Shown here piece after piece: positions 15,738 through 23,565 of a stretch of 35,846 nucleotides of DNA. The DNA comes from CAKVLS01 sp045638465 (lineage in GTDB: Bacteria > Bacillota > Clostridia > Christensenellales > UBA1242). The notes beneath the pieces were generated by a model that had not been told where the DNA came from, ran no database searches, and was given only the letters and a program-made list of their open reading frames with translations. The stretch lies in assembly GCA_045638465.1 (NCBI GenBank), contig JAZUBK010000018.1:1-35846 (forward strand), read 5' to 3'. The first letter of the stretch is position 1. Each line of letters starts with the position of its first letter. The position numbers and the translations under genes were made by a program.

Positions 15738-16289
15738 ATGAATAAAATTATTGCAATTGTTGGTATGTGCGGCAGCGGAAAAACTGTTGCTACAGAGCTT
15801 TTTGAAGAAGCAGGTTACAAAAAAATCTATATCGGAGCAATTACTTTCGAAGAACTTGCACGTAGAGGTTTGGAAGTAAACGAACAAAACGAAAGATTAA
15901 TCAGAGAAGAGTTTAGAAGTTCTGGCGACAAAGCCATCTACTCTCGTATGAGTTTGCCAAAGATTGAAGAGCTATACGCTCAAGGCAACGTTGTTGTCGA
16001 AAGTATGTATTCTTGGTCTGAGTACAAACTACTAAAAGAACACTTCGGCGATGCTTTTGAGGTTTTGGCTATAGTTACAAATGCAAAACTTCGTAGAGAA
16101 AGACTAGTAAACAGACCTTTAAGACCTTTCTCACTAGAGGATTCTAAGTCAAGAGATTATGCCGAAATAGAAAACATTGAAAAAGCAGGTCCTATCGGCA
16201 TTGCTGATTACTATATCACAAACAACGGCAGCGAAGAAGAATACAAACAAAAAGTTATCGACTTTATCAAAGAGTATACAAACAAATAA
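15738..16289 (+). CDS. P-loop nucleotide kinase-like protein (UPF0200/CoaE-like)
   Basis: A 183-aa protein starting with a Walker A motif GMCGSGKT (residues 9-16), then a lid/base-binding layout as in dephospho-CoA kinase and adenylate kinase relatives: a RRGLEVNEQNERLIREEFR segment that is split by short loops, a VVVESMYSWSEYKLL strand-helix (Walker B region) and a basic RRERLVNRPLRPF lid. It most resembles the UPF0200 family, frequent in archaea and found in some Clostridia, whose substrate is unsettled. True CoaE starts GxTGGIGSGKS, so this is probably not the cell's CoaE. It stands alone with its own promoter and terminator. Confidence 0.75.
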   Translation: MNKIIAIVGMCGSGKTVATELFEEAGYKKIYIGAITFEELARRGLEVNEQNERLIREEFRSSGDKAIYSRMSLPKIEELYAQGNVVVESMYSWSEYKLLKEHFGDAFEVLAIVTNAKLRRERLVNRPLRPFSLEDSKSRDYAEIENIEKAGPIGIADYYITNNGSEEEYKQKVIDFIKEYTNK

Positions 16290-16324
16290 TAAGCAAATAA
16301 AAACAAGTCATTTTAAAGACAAAT

Positions 16325-16360
16325 AAAAAAAGACAAACGAAAATAGTTTGTCTTTTTTTT
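16325..16360. terminator. Bidirectional terminator between kinase-like gene and zinc-ribbon gene
   Basis: AGACAAAC (16331-16338) with GTTTGTCT (16346-16353), 7-nt loop, an A-run before and eight Ts after; it serves both convergent genes. Confidence 0.88.
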
Positions 16361-16367
16361 GTTAATT

Positions 16368-17399
16368 TTAGAACATACCAAGTTCGGCCATAGCAATAAG
16401 AATTGCAAGACCGCCAACACCGATAATAATTCCAAGTACAAGGAAAAAGATTTTCCAAGCTGATTTTGGAGCTTTACCGATAATACTACCTGTTCTGCCG
16501 TTTACCAATATTTTGTAAGTTTTATCTTTGTATTGATATTCTGTAAACCAAACAGGAAGTAATGTATATGACCAAAGTACATTACCAAATGTAGTTGATG
16601 TTACAAAATTTTCATATCTGTCGTAGTTTAGATTTCTCTTGATGTTTTCTTCAATTTCTACAGATTTTTGTTTTTGCTCACGAGAAAAAGCAGTTACTAC
16701 GTCGTTTTCTAAGTTTGCAGTTTGGAAACCTAGAATATATCCACTATCAAATTCGTGTTGTTGAACGTTTGTATAGTCTCTAAATTGTTCAATATTCATC
16801 TCTTGCAAAGCAGAAGATGCAGGTTCAATTTGGTTTTTGTAACTATTGCTTACTTCACCACTAATTCTTTTGCGGATAGTATGAGTATCTCCGTCTTTGT
16901 CTGTATACTCTCTTACACCGATACCACTATATTGGGTATAAGTATCATAGTCGTATAACCAACAAGGAAGATATATACCATGCATACTGTTTATGTCTGC
17001 TTTTTTCTTTAGGTCATTTGGAGCAAACTTTCTTTTCTTTATCCAAAGTTTGAAAAGGTTTGTTGCTTTTCTCTTTGAAATAGCAAAAGGTATTATGCTG
17101 TCTGGCATATACTCCATACCTTCGTGTATAGCGTTGATTTGGTTACTTCCACAATATGGACATTTTGTGTCGATAATATCACCTTGAGAAAGAGAAGCGC
17201 CACAGTTTTCACATTTTACGTTTAGATCTATACCTTCTTTTCTTTCGGCCATAGATTGTTGGTTTAGAGGTTTTGTTTTAATATATGCTGCTGTTTGCAA
17301 GATTTTTATATTTCCGCAATTTTCACACCATAGTCCGCCCTTGTCTGGATCAAAGACTAAAGTGCCACCACAACCTTCACATTTATTTTTTGGTTCCAT
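16368..17399 (-). CDS. Membrane-anchored double TFIIB-type zinc-ribbon protein (YdjG-like)
   Basis: A 343-aa protein with two N-terminal zinc ribbons, C7/C10/C25/C28 and C63/C66/C80/C83, a large soluble middle, and a C-terminal hydrophobic segment (about 315-338). The PVWFTEYQYKDKTY and NGRTGSIIG sequences before the membrane helix are hallmarks of the family to which Bacillus YdjG belongs. In Bacillus the ydjG-ydjH-ydjI genes accompany pspA and help keep the membrane intact under envelope stress. Here the YdjI-like SPFH gene is directly upstream, but a terminator-like hairpin lies between the two, so this gene may be expressed at a lower level. I see no separate promoter. Confidence 0.75.
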   Translation of the reverse strand: MEPKNKCEGCGGTLVFDPDKGGLWCENCGNIKILQTAAYIKTKPLNQQSMAERKEGIDLNVKCENCGASLSQGDIIDTKCPYCGSNQINAIHEGMEYMPDSIIPFAISKRKATNLFKLWIKKRKFAPNDLKKKADINSMHGIYLPCWLYDYDTYTQYSGIGVREYTDKDGDTHTIRKRISGEVSNSYKNQIEPASSALQEMNIEQFRDYTNVQQHEFDSGYILGFQTANLENDVVTAFSREQKQKSVEIEENIKRNLNYDRYENFVTSTTFGNVLWSYTLLPVWFTEYQYKDKTYKILVNGRTGSIIGKAPKSAWKIFFLVLGIIIGVGGLAILIAMAELGMF

Positions 17400-17417
17400 A
17401 ATCTTTTTCCTTTTAAT

Positions 17418-17452
17418 AAAAAACTCCTTAAAAGTTTTTACTTTTTAAGGAG
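17418..17452 (-). terminator. Terminator-like hairpin between SPFH and zinc-ribbon genes
   Basis: CTCCTTAAAA (17424-17433) pairs with TTTTAAGGAG (17443-17452) and is followed on the minus strand by TTTTTT, just upstream of the AAAAGGA ribosome site of the zinc-ribbon gene. It probably cuts transcription partially inside the operon. Confidence 0.7.
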
Positions 17453-17468
17453 CTAGTTGTTTTTTAGA

Positions 17469-18500
17469 TTAAAACTTGTTTCCACATTCTCCGCAGAATT
17501 TAGAACCAGCAGTTTTCTTTGCTCCACAATTTGGACATACTGCTGCTGCAGGAGCTTGTTTAGCACCGCATTCGCCACAGAATTTTGCAGTTGCAGATAT
17601 TTTTGCACCACAAGCTGTGCAATGTTTTCCAGCGGCAGCTGGTTTAGGTGTAGCAGCTGGTTGAGGTTTCAAAGCTTCAGTCATCATTTGACCTACTGCT
17701 GCACCTGTGCCAAGTTGAACACCAAGGCCACCCATACCGTTAGGGTTGTTTACACCTTCACGCATAGCATTAGCTGCTTGATATTTTACAAATGTATCCA
17801 TCTTGTCGTTCATAACGCCCATAGAAGATCTTGTATCAATAGCTTTTTCTACTGCTTCTGGGAATGAGATGTTTTCTACAACGATATTTGCAAGAGCAAG
17901 ACCAAGATTTGTAAATGAACTTGCAATTTGTTCAGTTGCTTTTTTGTTAAATTCTAGTAGGTTACAAGCAAGGTCAATAGCTGAGATTTTGCTTTCTGCG
18001 ATTGTATCAGAAATACCAGCGATAAGGATACTTCTTAGATAATCGTTGATGTCGCTTGTTGAAAAGCTTGAGTTTGTACCAAATAGTTCTTTCAAGAAGA
18101 TTGTTGGATCATTTACTCTGAAAGAATATTTACCATAAGCTCTGATTCTAACAACGCCAAACTCTTGATCACGCATAGTGATTGGGTTTGCAGTACCCCA
18201 TTTTTGGTTAGCGAATTGTTTTGTGTTTACATAATAAATTTCTGCTGTAAATGGTTGTTTAAAACCAAAAGGAAGAGCAAGAAGTTTAGATAGAATAGGT
18301 AGGTTAGCTACAGCTAGTGTGTGAGTTCCTGGCTCAAACACGTCTGCAATTTTACCTTTTACTACAAAAACTGCTTTTTGGCTTTCTCTAACTACTAGTT
18401 TAGAACCAAAGTTAATTTCTCTACCTTCCATTGGTACACGATATACCATAGTGTCTTTAGTATTATCTGCCCATTCGATTACTTTTAATAATAGTGCCAT
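17469..18500 (-). CDS. SPFH-domain protein with C-terminal zinc ribbons (YdjI-like)
   Basis: A 343-aa cytosolic protein: an SPFH/virion-core-like domain from about residue 25 to 230 (KAVFVVKGKIADVFEPGTH, then RIRAYGKYSFRVNDP), a Gly/Met-rich linker near 250-275, a Pro/Ala hinge, and two zinc ribbons at the end: C294/C297 with C308/C311, and C322/C325 with C336/C339. Bacillus YdjI has the SPFH part and works with YdjG, YdjH and PspA at the membrane. The zinc-ribbon tail here may let it contact the zinc-ribbon membrane protein encoded downstream. The ribosome site AAGGGG is 9 nt before the ATG; the 134-aa gene upstream ends 22 nt away. Confidence 0.85.
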   Translation of the reverse strand: MALLLKVIEWADNTKDTMVYRVPMEGREINFGSKLVVRESQKAVFVVKGKIADVFEPGTHTLAVANLPILSKLLALPFGFKQPFTAEIYYVNTKQFANQKWGTANPITMRDQEFGVVRIRAYGKYSFRVNDPTIFLKELFGTNSSFSTSDINDYLRSILIAGISDTIAESKISAIDLACNLLEFNKKATEQIASSFTNLGLALANIVVENISFPEAVEKAIDTRSSMGVMNDKMDTFVKYQAANAMREGVNNPNGMGGLGVQLGTGAAVGQMMTEALKPQPAATPKPAAAGKHCTACGAKISATAKFCGECGAKQAPAAAVCPNCGAKKTAGSKFCGECGNKF

Positions 18501-18522
18501 TATAATTTCCCCTTATTTTCAA

Positions 18523-18927
18523 TTATCTTAAAATTATTGTGTGGCTAACTGCTGTAATTTCTGAATTGTCAGCCAAAATTATTTCTTGGTTGTGTTCATA
18601 TTCTCTTACATAACCGTCTACTCTGATGTTAAATTTGTCAGTAGTGTCATTGCTTGTAAGGATAATGTACTTACCAGGTTTGATCATGCCATTGCCAACG
18701 CCAACTTTGTAAGTGTTGCCAGGAGCCAAAACCCAGTCACCCTTAGTCAAAGAAATCTTTGTGTGACCCTCTGCATCTAGAGTGTCTGTTTCGTAAGTGT
18801 ATCTTGTAGTTTTTGTTTCAACTACGTTTGCTTTAGCTTTTTTCTTGTTCTTCTTTACTGCGATAGAAACAACGATAATAGCTAATAAAACTAGAGCGCC
18901 TACGCCCAAACCAATGTATAGTCCCAT
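18523..18927 (-). CDS. Membrane-anchored protein of unknown function, first gene of SPFH operon
   Basis: A 134-aa protein with one N-terminal membrane helix (residues 3-24), a very basic stretch (KKNKKKAK) that places the rest in the cytosol, and a beta-rich domain (about 60-134) with GNTYKVGVGNGMIKPGKY and related Gly-turn strands. No family recognised. It is transcribed ahead of the SPFH and zinc-ribbon genes and may replace YdjH or PspA in this version of the cassette; that is only suggested by position. GGAGGGAG precedes the ATG. Confidence 0.7.
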   Translation of the reverse strand: MGLYIGLGVGALVLLAIIVVSIAVKKNKKKAKANVVETKTTRYTYETDTLDAEGHTKISLTKGDWVLAPGNTYKVGVGNGMIKPGKYIILTSNDTTDKFNIRVDGYVREYEHNQEIILADNSEITAVSHTIILR

Positions 18928-18952
18928 AATTCTCCCTCCATTTGTTAATTAT

Positions 18953-18981
18953 ATATTAACATAAGGAATTGTTTTTTTCAA
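18953..18981 (-). promoter_or_regulatory. Promoter of the SPFH/zinc-ribbon operon
   Basis: On the minus strand TTGAAA (18981-18976), 17-bp spacer, TAATAT (18958-18953) preceded by TGT, an extended -10. Confidence 0.55.
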
Positions 18982-19062
18982 CTAAATAACAAAATATTAA
19001 TCAAAAAAATGCTCTTTTCTCTTATGTTTTATGCGGTTTATCCACATTTTAGATGCCTTTTA

Positions 19063-19092
19063 CTCTAAAAAAGAGCCGTTACCGACTCTTTT
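19063..19092 (-). terminator. Terminator after the 148-aa membrane protein gene
   Basis: AAAAGAGCCG (19069-19078) with CGACTCTTTT (19083-19092). Read on the minus strand the loop is GTAA, a stable GNRA tetraloop, and a T-run follows. Confidence 0.85.
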
Positions 19093-19149
19093 GGTTTATA
19101 AATTTATTTTTTTGAAGTTTTATGCAAAAAAAGTTTTCCACATATTGGG

Positions 19150-19596
19150 TTACAAAACAATAAGCAAAACAATCATAGAAAGCCCAGACAATATTGCGAT
19201 AGTTGATAGCACAACCCCAACTACGCCTATCGCCTTGCGATTAAGTCGCACCTGCATTATACCAAAAACCATACCATAAACGCCAAGGCCCAGTGGCAAA
19301 ATAATACCCGCAATAACCGATAGTATAATCGATAAAACAGACCCAAACCCACCAAGTTCCACGCCATATAAATTAACACCAAAAATTAGTATAAAACCCA
19401 CCGCAACCGCTATTGCTATCAAGCTCAAAACAACAGAAATTTTGCCATACTTTTTACACTCATATCTTTTAGTTTCATCTGCTTTTATTTCATTGTAATT
19501 GTTGATAAGATTGCGAAAAAGAAAAAAGCCAGTCGCCTTGCCTATATTATCAATTTGCTTTTCGTCATCATTATTTTTAATCTCTTCGTTGGTCAT
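19150..19596 (-). CDS. Small polytopic membrane protein, DUF4190-like
   Basis: A 148-aa protein with an acidic, Asn-rich cytosolic N-terminus (about 1-50) and three hydrophobic helices (about 56-76, 82-110, 120-147). The last two with a short QVRLNRKAIG loop resemble DUF4190-type proteins. The open frame begins 5 codons earlier, but those codons hold the GGGAGGG ribosome site, so the start is the ATG at 19596. It is single, with a GNRA-loop terminator after it. Function unknown. Confidence 0.6.
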   Translation of the reverse strand: MTNEEIKNNDDEKQIDNIGKATGFFLFRNLINNYNEIKADETKRYECKKYGKISVVLSLIAIAVAVGFILIFGVNLYGVELGGFGSVLSIILSVIAGIILPLGLGVYGMVFGIMQVRLNRKAIGVVGVVLSTIAILSGLSMIVLLIVL

Positions 19597-19685
19597 TTTT
19601 CCCTCCCACAAATAATTTGTTTTTTTCTGTTATTACTATATTGCGAAAATAATTGTTTTTTATACTAATTATTTTTTTACCTAAC

Positions 19686-19717
19686 AATAAAAAAAGCAAA
19701 GATACAACTTTGCTTTT
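19686..19717 (-). terminator. Terminator after the WYL regulator gene
   Basis: AAAAGCAAAG (19692-19701) with CTTTGCTTTT (19708-19717), loop 6 nt, followed on the minus strand by a T-run. Confidence 0.85.
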
Positions 19718-19745
19718 CAATTTATTTTTTTTCTTTAGTTTAGTG

Positions 19746-20735
19746 CTAGTCAAGATACTTTTTACTCAAGGTTTTTACTATACTTTTTAGCCTTTCTCTA
19801 GTCTCAATTGGCTTTATTATTTCTATGCTTTCGCCGTATTGCAAAGACCAATAAACAATAGAAGATTCGCTATTTTTTAGATAACCATAGTATTGGCCGT
19901 TTTCCTTTTCTATGCGAATATTTTTGCCAAACCATTTTTTTGCTTGGTTTACCATACGGTCATCATTTATTTTAATTTTTGCAGTTATTTTTCTATCGCC
20001 AAACATATAGATATTGTCATTAATATATGAGGCAATATCAAAGCCGTTTTCAAAACCTTTTAAGGTGGTAATCGGTTTGATATCTCTATCTAATATTCTG
20101 ATATCTGTTATGTCTTCGATTCTAAAGTTCGCAACATCATCAAACTGGTCGTTGTTGCAAACTAAGTAGTAGTTTCCCATATTGTTTAACATAAAATAAG
20201 GATTAATAACAAACGGTCTATCACGCCTTGGAATAAGCGTTCCATCAATATCATATTTGTTATAAATAAAACTTACTTGTTTATTGTTTTCGATAGCGTT
20301 ATGCAAAAGTTCTATATTATAAAAAATCTGCTTGTTTTCAGCCCTTTCTACATCTTCGGTTTTGTATAAATAATTATATTGTTTGCGCTCATAAACGCTT
20401 AAATTTTGAGACAACTTTTTTGCAAGATCTCTTGCATATTTTCCATTGATTGCTTTGCTTGAAAAAACAGCGTCAATCAAAAATCTTACTTCGCTTATTT
20501 CAAAATCTCTACTCGCAAGATAGCAACCAGATTTTGACTTAACAATATCGTAACCTAGGTCAATTAAACTTTCTATATTGGCACCGATAGATTTTCTTTC
20601 GCACTCTAAACCATAGATAGATTCTATCTTATTTGCAATTTCCGTTTGCGATAATAAATGTTTTTCATCGGTATAATCTTTTAGTATTTGAAGTGTGTAC
20701 AAAATAGATAATTTTTTGTTACTAGGTAAAGCCAT
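19746..20735 (-). CDS. WYL-domain transcriptional regulator
   Basis: A 329-aa protein with an N-terminal winged helix-turn-helix (about 8-75; SQTEIANKIES then ERKSIGANIESLIDLGYDI) and a WYL domain (about 140-225; QVSFIYNKYD, VINPYFML, GNYYLVC, NFRIEDI), with a WCX-type C-terminus. WYL proteins are ligand-responsive regulators, several of which answer to single-stranded DNA or stress signals. The signature reads YYL rather than WYL. The frame opens 22 codons earlier, but AAAGGAG sits just before the ATG at 20735, and the earlier codons cover a putative promoter and operator. It lies downstream of the FtsH-like gene with the same orientation and may control itself through the inverted repeat at 20748-20782. 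Confidence 0.85.
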   Translation of the reverse strand: MALPSNKKLSILYTLQILKDYTDEKHLLSQTEIANKIESIYGLECERKSIGANIESLIDLGYDIVKSKSGCYLASRDFEISEVRFLIDAVFSSKAINGKYARDLAKKLSQNLSVYERKQYNYLYKTEDVERAENKQIFYNIELLHNAIENNKQVSFIYNKYDIDGTLIPRRDRPFVINPYFMLNNMGNYYLVCNNDQFDDVANFRIEDITDIRILDRDIKPITTLKGFENGFDIASYINDNIYMFGDRKITAKIKINDDRMVNQAKKWFGKNIRIEKENGQYYGYLKNSESSIVYWSLQYGESIEIIKPIETRERLKSIVKTLSKKYLD

Positions 20736-20747
20736 ATTTACTCCTTT

Positions 20748-20782
20748 CAAAAGCAGCATTATTATATAACAATCTGCTTTTG
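20748..20782. promoter_or_regulatory. Long inverted repeat over the WYL gene promoter, candidate operator
   Basis: CAAAAGCAG (20748-20756) and CTGCTTTTG (20774-20782), 9-bp perfect arms 17 bp apart. A minus-strand TATAAT (20766-20761) lies in the middle, so a bound protein would cover the -10. The -35 is unclear. Confidence 0.45.
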
Positions 20783-20845
20783 CTAATAGTTTGCTTTGCA
20801 TAAACTATAAGTTTTCTTTTTTTATAATAACACAACTTTAATTTT

Positions 20846-22117
20846 TTACTTAATAATTTTTACACTTTCCCTAATTTCTTTGATGTCATCTTCTATAAGA
20901 AGTTTCTTTTCTTTTAGTTTTACTACTACTGCGTCCAAAAATTCTCTATTTTTAACAAGTATTTCTCTTGCTTTTTGATAATAGTTAAAAAGTTCATTTT
21001 TAATTACAATTTCTTGGCTGAAATTGGTATTTTGTGACATTCTAAGTCCACCACTAATATCTAAACTACCAAAACCACAACCGCCATATTCACCTACTAT
21101 TCTTTTTACAATATCCAAAGCCCTATCAATGTCTAAAGAGCAACCAGTATCTATTACTCCGTATTTTATTTCTGTAGCACATCTTCCAGCAAGTAGGCAC
21201 ATAATTCTATTTTTCATACGATCTACAGAATGCCAATACTCATCATCTCTATAATATGCTGTAAACCCCTGCACTCCTCCTTCATATTTACCAATAGAAA
21301 TCATCGTTACACTTCCTGGTTCTAAAAGCTCTGCAATTACAGCATGACCAGCCTCGTGATAAGCAACATCTTCGTCATCTCTTTCGTCAAAATTTTTTAT
21401 AGTTGCAGGGGCTTCATATATTTCTCTTATACAAGCTCTTATTATATGATCATAAGAAATTTTTTCTTTATTTTCAAAACCAGCATAGATTCCCGCCTGA
21501 TTAATAACCGTCTCTAGTTCTGCACAAGAATTACCGTTTAAAAGTCTTGCAAGACATCTTACATTTATACCTTCAACAAAGTTCTTTTGGTCTATATAAT
21601 GCTTAATTATTCTTTCGGCATCTTTTCCACGAGGCCTTTTCATCTCAATAACCACATCAAACCTACCTGCCCTTAGCAAAGAATCTGGAAGCCCCAAAAC
21701 ATCATTTGCCGTTGCCAAAACAAATATGTCATGGCCTTTTATATCATCAATGCAAGATTGTATAGTTACATATTCCGAAGAGTTCCTTGTGCTGCCATCT
21801 GAAAACTTATCAAGATCATCTAAAAAAACAATGGCTGGAGTTTCTTTTTTTGCATTTTCAAAACATTCTTTAATTGCTTTTACAAATTCACCATTGGGTA
21901 AATTTTTTCTGCAAGTAACCACCTTTCGACCACAAGCCTGTATAAAACAACTTGCCATCAACGTTTTTCCTACCCCAGGAGCTCCATGAAGCAAAAGCCC
22001 ATTTGGAACTTCGACCCCTAACTTTTGATACTTTTTTGTGTTCTTTAGAACATCACAGATTCTAGCAACTTCTAATTTTACCGAATCATACCCTATAACC
22101 TTATCAAATTCTTCCAT
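20846..22117 (-). CDS. Soluble FtsH-like AAA ATPase/M41 metalloprotease
   Basis: A 423-aa protein that carries the AAA and M41 modules of FtsH but no membrane helices. Walker A GAPGVGKT is at 45-52, Walker B IVFLDD at 96-101, the arginine region LRAGRFD near 149-154, the zinc site HEAGH at 254-258, and the third zinc ligand is probably D329 (SLDIDRAL), as in FtsH NDIQRA. The catalytic Walker B glutamate of FtsH (DE) is Asp here (DD), which could slow ATP hydrolysis. The M41 part is shorter than in FtsH and lacks a long tail. A full-length ftsH is elsewhere in this window, so this is a paralogue. It probably degrades or remodels specific cytosolic proteins. AAAGGAG precedes the ATG. Confidence 0.85.
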   Translation of the reverse strand: MEEFDKVIGYDSVKLEVARICDVLKNTKKYQKLGVEVPNGLLLHGAPGVGKTLMASCFIQACGRKVVTCRKNLPNGEFVKAIKECFENAKKETPAIVFLDDLDKFSDGSTRNSSEYVTIQSCIDDIKGHDIFVLATANDVLGLPDSLLRAGRFDVVIEMKRPRGKDAERIIKHYIDQKNFVEGINVRCLARLLNGNSCAELETVINQAGIYAGFENKEKISYDHIIRACIREIYEAPATIKNFDERDDEDVAYHEAGHAVIAELLEPGSVTMISIGKYEGGVQGFTAYYRDDEYWHSVDRMKNRIMCLLAGRCATEIKYGVIDTGCSLDIDRALDIVKRIVGEYGGCGFGSLDISGGLRMSQNTNFSQEIVIKNELFNYYQKAREILVKNREFLDAVVVKLKEKKLLIEDDIKEIRESVKIIK

Positions 22118-22164
22118 AATAATTCTCCTTTTGCTATTTGATACTTTGATTATAAGTTTTTATA

Positions 22165-22182
22165 TGTCCAAAAAAGCGGACA
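22165..22182. promoter_or_regulatory. Inverted repeat upstream of the soluble FtsH-like gene
   Basis: TGTCC (22165-22169) and GGACA (22178-22182) with an 8-bp centre, just upstream of a minus-strand TATAAT (22153-22148 region). Could be an operator in the -35 region; weak on its own. Confidence 0.25.
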
Positions 22183-22202
22183 ACAAACATTTTCTCTACA
22201 AC

Positions 22203-22238
22203 AAAAAAAAACACTTACATTAAAATAAGTGTTTTTAA
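22203..22238 (-). terminator. Terminator after the Nudix gene
   Basis: AAAAACACTTA (22207-22217) with TAAGTGTTTTT (22226-22236), 8-nt loop; on the minus strand the stem is followed by Ts. It ends 7 bp from the Nudix stop. Confidence 0.82.
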
Positions 22239-22242
22239 TTAA

Positions 22243-22728
22243 TTATTTACTTTCCTTCAAAATTATATGTTCTACTTTACCGCTATCTTCAAACAAAAGA
22301 TCTTTCAAAACGACCGGTCTAAAGTCCATATTTTTTAGAGTTTCTTTGTCTACCCATCTATACTCTAGTCGTTTTTCTACACCTTTATCATTTTCAATGA
22401 TAACATAATCTTTTGTTTCCATTTCGCTTTGAAGCTCGGCTTTGTAATAAAACCCAAGTTCATGGTATTTTTCACCCGCTACTCCGTCAAAGAAATTTTC
22501 TATAATAGCAAAAAGTTTTTCGTTTTTTATAGGGTTTCCTATTTCCTCAGTTATCTCCCTATTAACTGCAACTTTTGTATCTTCGCCCATCTCAACGTGA
22601 CCGCCAGGCAAACAATAAAATGGATTGTTCATTATCTTTTGAACCAATACTTTGTCGCCGTTTTTTACCAAACCACAAACCCTAAATTTGAATTTTTTAT
22701 TATCACTAGTTATCTTTATATCTGCCAT
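22243..22728 (-). CDS. Nudix hydrolase
   Basis: A 161-aa hydrolase with a complete Nudix box from G43 to N65 (G-x5-E-x7-REITEEIG-N), which binds Mg2+ and cleaves nucleoside diphosphate-linked compounds. The substrate cannot be told; the strand pattern and LPGGHVE are like the general MutT/ADP-ribose-type proteins. AAAGGAG precedes the ATG. It follows a HAD phosphatase gene after 69 nt on the same strand, and both probably share a transcript. Confidence 0.9.
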   Translation of the reverse strand: MADIKITSDNKKFKFRVCGLVKNGDKVLVQKIMNNPFYCLPGGHVEMGEDTKVAVNREITEEIGNPIKNEKLFAIIENFFDGVAGEKYHELGFYYKAELQSEMETKDYVIIENDKGVEKRLEYRWVDKETLKNMDFRPVVLKDLLFEDSGKVEHIILKESK

Positions 22729-22797
22729 TTTTTATCTCCTTTTTTTGCTGATATTTTGATAGTTTTTCTTATTTTATTCAAGCAAAGTTTTTTGCTA

Positions 22798-23457
22798 TTA
22801 CAAACCTAATTTTTTGATAAGTTCTGAGCTAAACGATCTTGAAACTGCAAGGCAAGTTTTTTCAAAGTTTTCCTCGTGTTTTTCGTTTAATTCACTTACG
22901 ATTGCTACACACTCTATCCCTAAAGAAAGTGCCGTTTTTATCGCAATATGTGAGTCTTCAAAGTATATACATTCTTCAGGTTTTACGTTTAATCTTTCCA
23001 TTATCTTGACAAATATATCCGGGTCTTTTTTGCTTTTGCCGATATCTTCTTCACATATAACCAAATCAAAATATTTTTCTACGTCAAAAATTCTAAAGGC
23101 CTTGGTCAAAAGTTTTTTGCCTGTAGCGGTTGCAAGAACTAAGGTATAACCTTTATTTTTTAGATATTCCAAAACCCACTCTGCGCCCTCGATATAATTA
23201 ATTTCATCACGATATTTTACTTCCATATAATCGTACCAATAATCAACCACATCTTCGTAAGTTATACCCTTAACATCGTGCATATCAACAAACATTTTTG
23301 CGGTGTCTTTATTGCTAAAGCCATGTCTATTTGGCTCAAAGTCTGGGTTTTCACTAACATTGTAATGTTTAGCAGTTTCGTGATCTATCATCTGTTTCCA
23401 GTGAGGAAGTGACAAAACAAGTGTGTTGTCAAAATCAAATATAATTACTTTTTTCAT
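22798..23457 (-). CDS. HAD-superfamily phosphatase (subfamily IA)
   Basis: A 219-aa protein with HAD motif I DFDNT (nucleophile D8, acid D10), motif II ATATGK, motif III lysine in KSKKDPDIF, and motif IV YFEDSHIAIKTA. The helical cap between motifs I and II places it in subfamily IA with phosphoglycolate phosphatase and beta-phosphoglucomutase relatives. Substrate unknown. AAAGGA is 9 nt before the ATG. It precedes the Nudix gene. Confidence 0.88.
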   Translation of the reverse strand: MKKVIIFDFDNTLVLSLPHWKQMIDHETAKHYNVSENPDFEPNRHGFSNKDTAKMFVDMHDVKGITYEDVVDYWYDYMEVKYRDEINYIEGAEWVLEYLKNKGYTLVLATATGKKLLTKAFRIFDVEKYFDLVICEEDIGKSKKDPDIFVKIMERLNVKPEECIYFEDSHIAIKTALSLGIECVAIVSELNEKHEENFEKTCLAVSRSFSSELIKKLGL

Positions 23458-23527
23458 GCCTAGTCCTTTGTATTATTTTTTGCACAAATCATGCGAAATT
23501 ATCATAAAGAAAGGATAACATATTATC

Positions 23528-23560
23528 AAAAAAATAACTAGCAAATCGCTAGTTATTTTT
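23528..23560. terminator. Terminator after the Ca2+ ATPase gene
   Basis: AAAATAACTAGC (23531-23542) with GCTAGTTATTTT (23548-23559), 5-nt loop, A and T runs on both sides, 6 bp from the stop. Confidence 0.88.
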
Positions 23561-23565
23561 CGTTG

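Noticed and set aside
22729..22797. Terminator between the HAD and Nudix genes
   Set aside because: A 6-bp AGCAAA/TTTGCT hairpin exists but no T-run follows on the coding strand.
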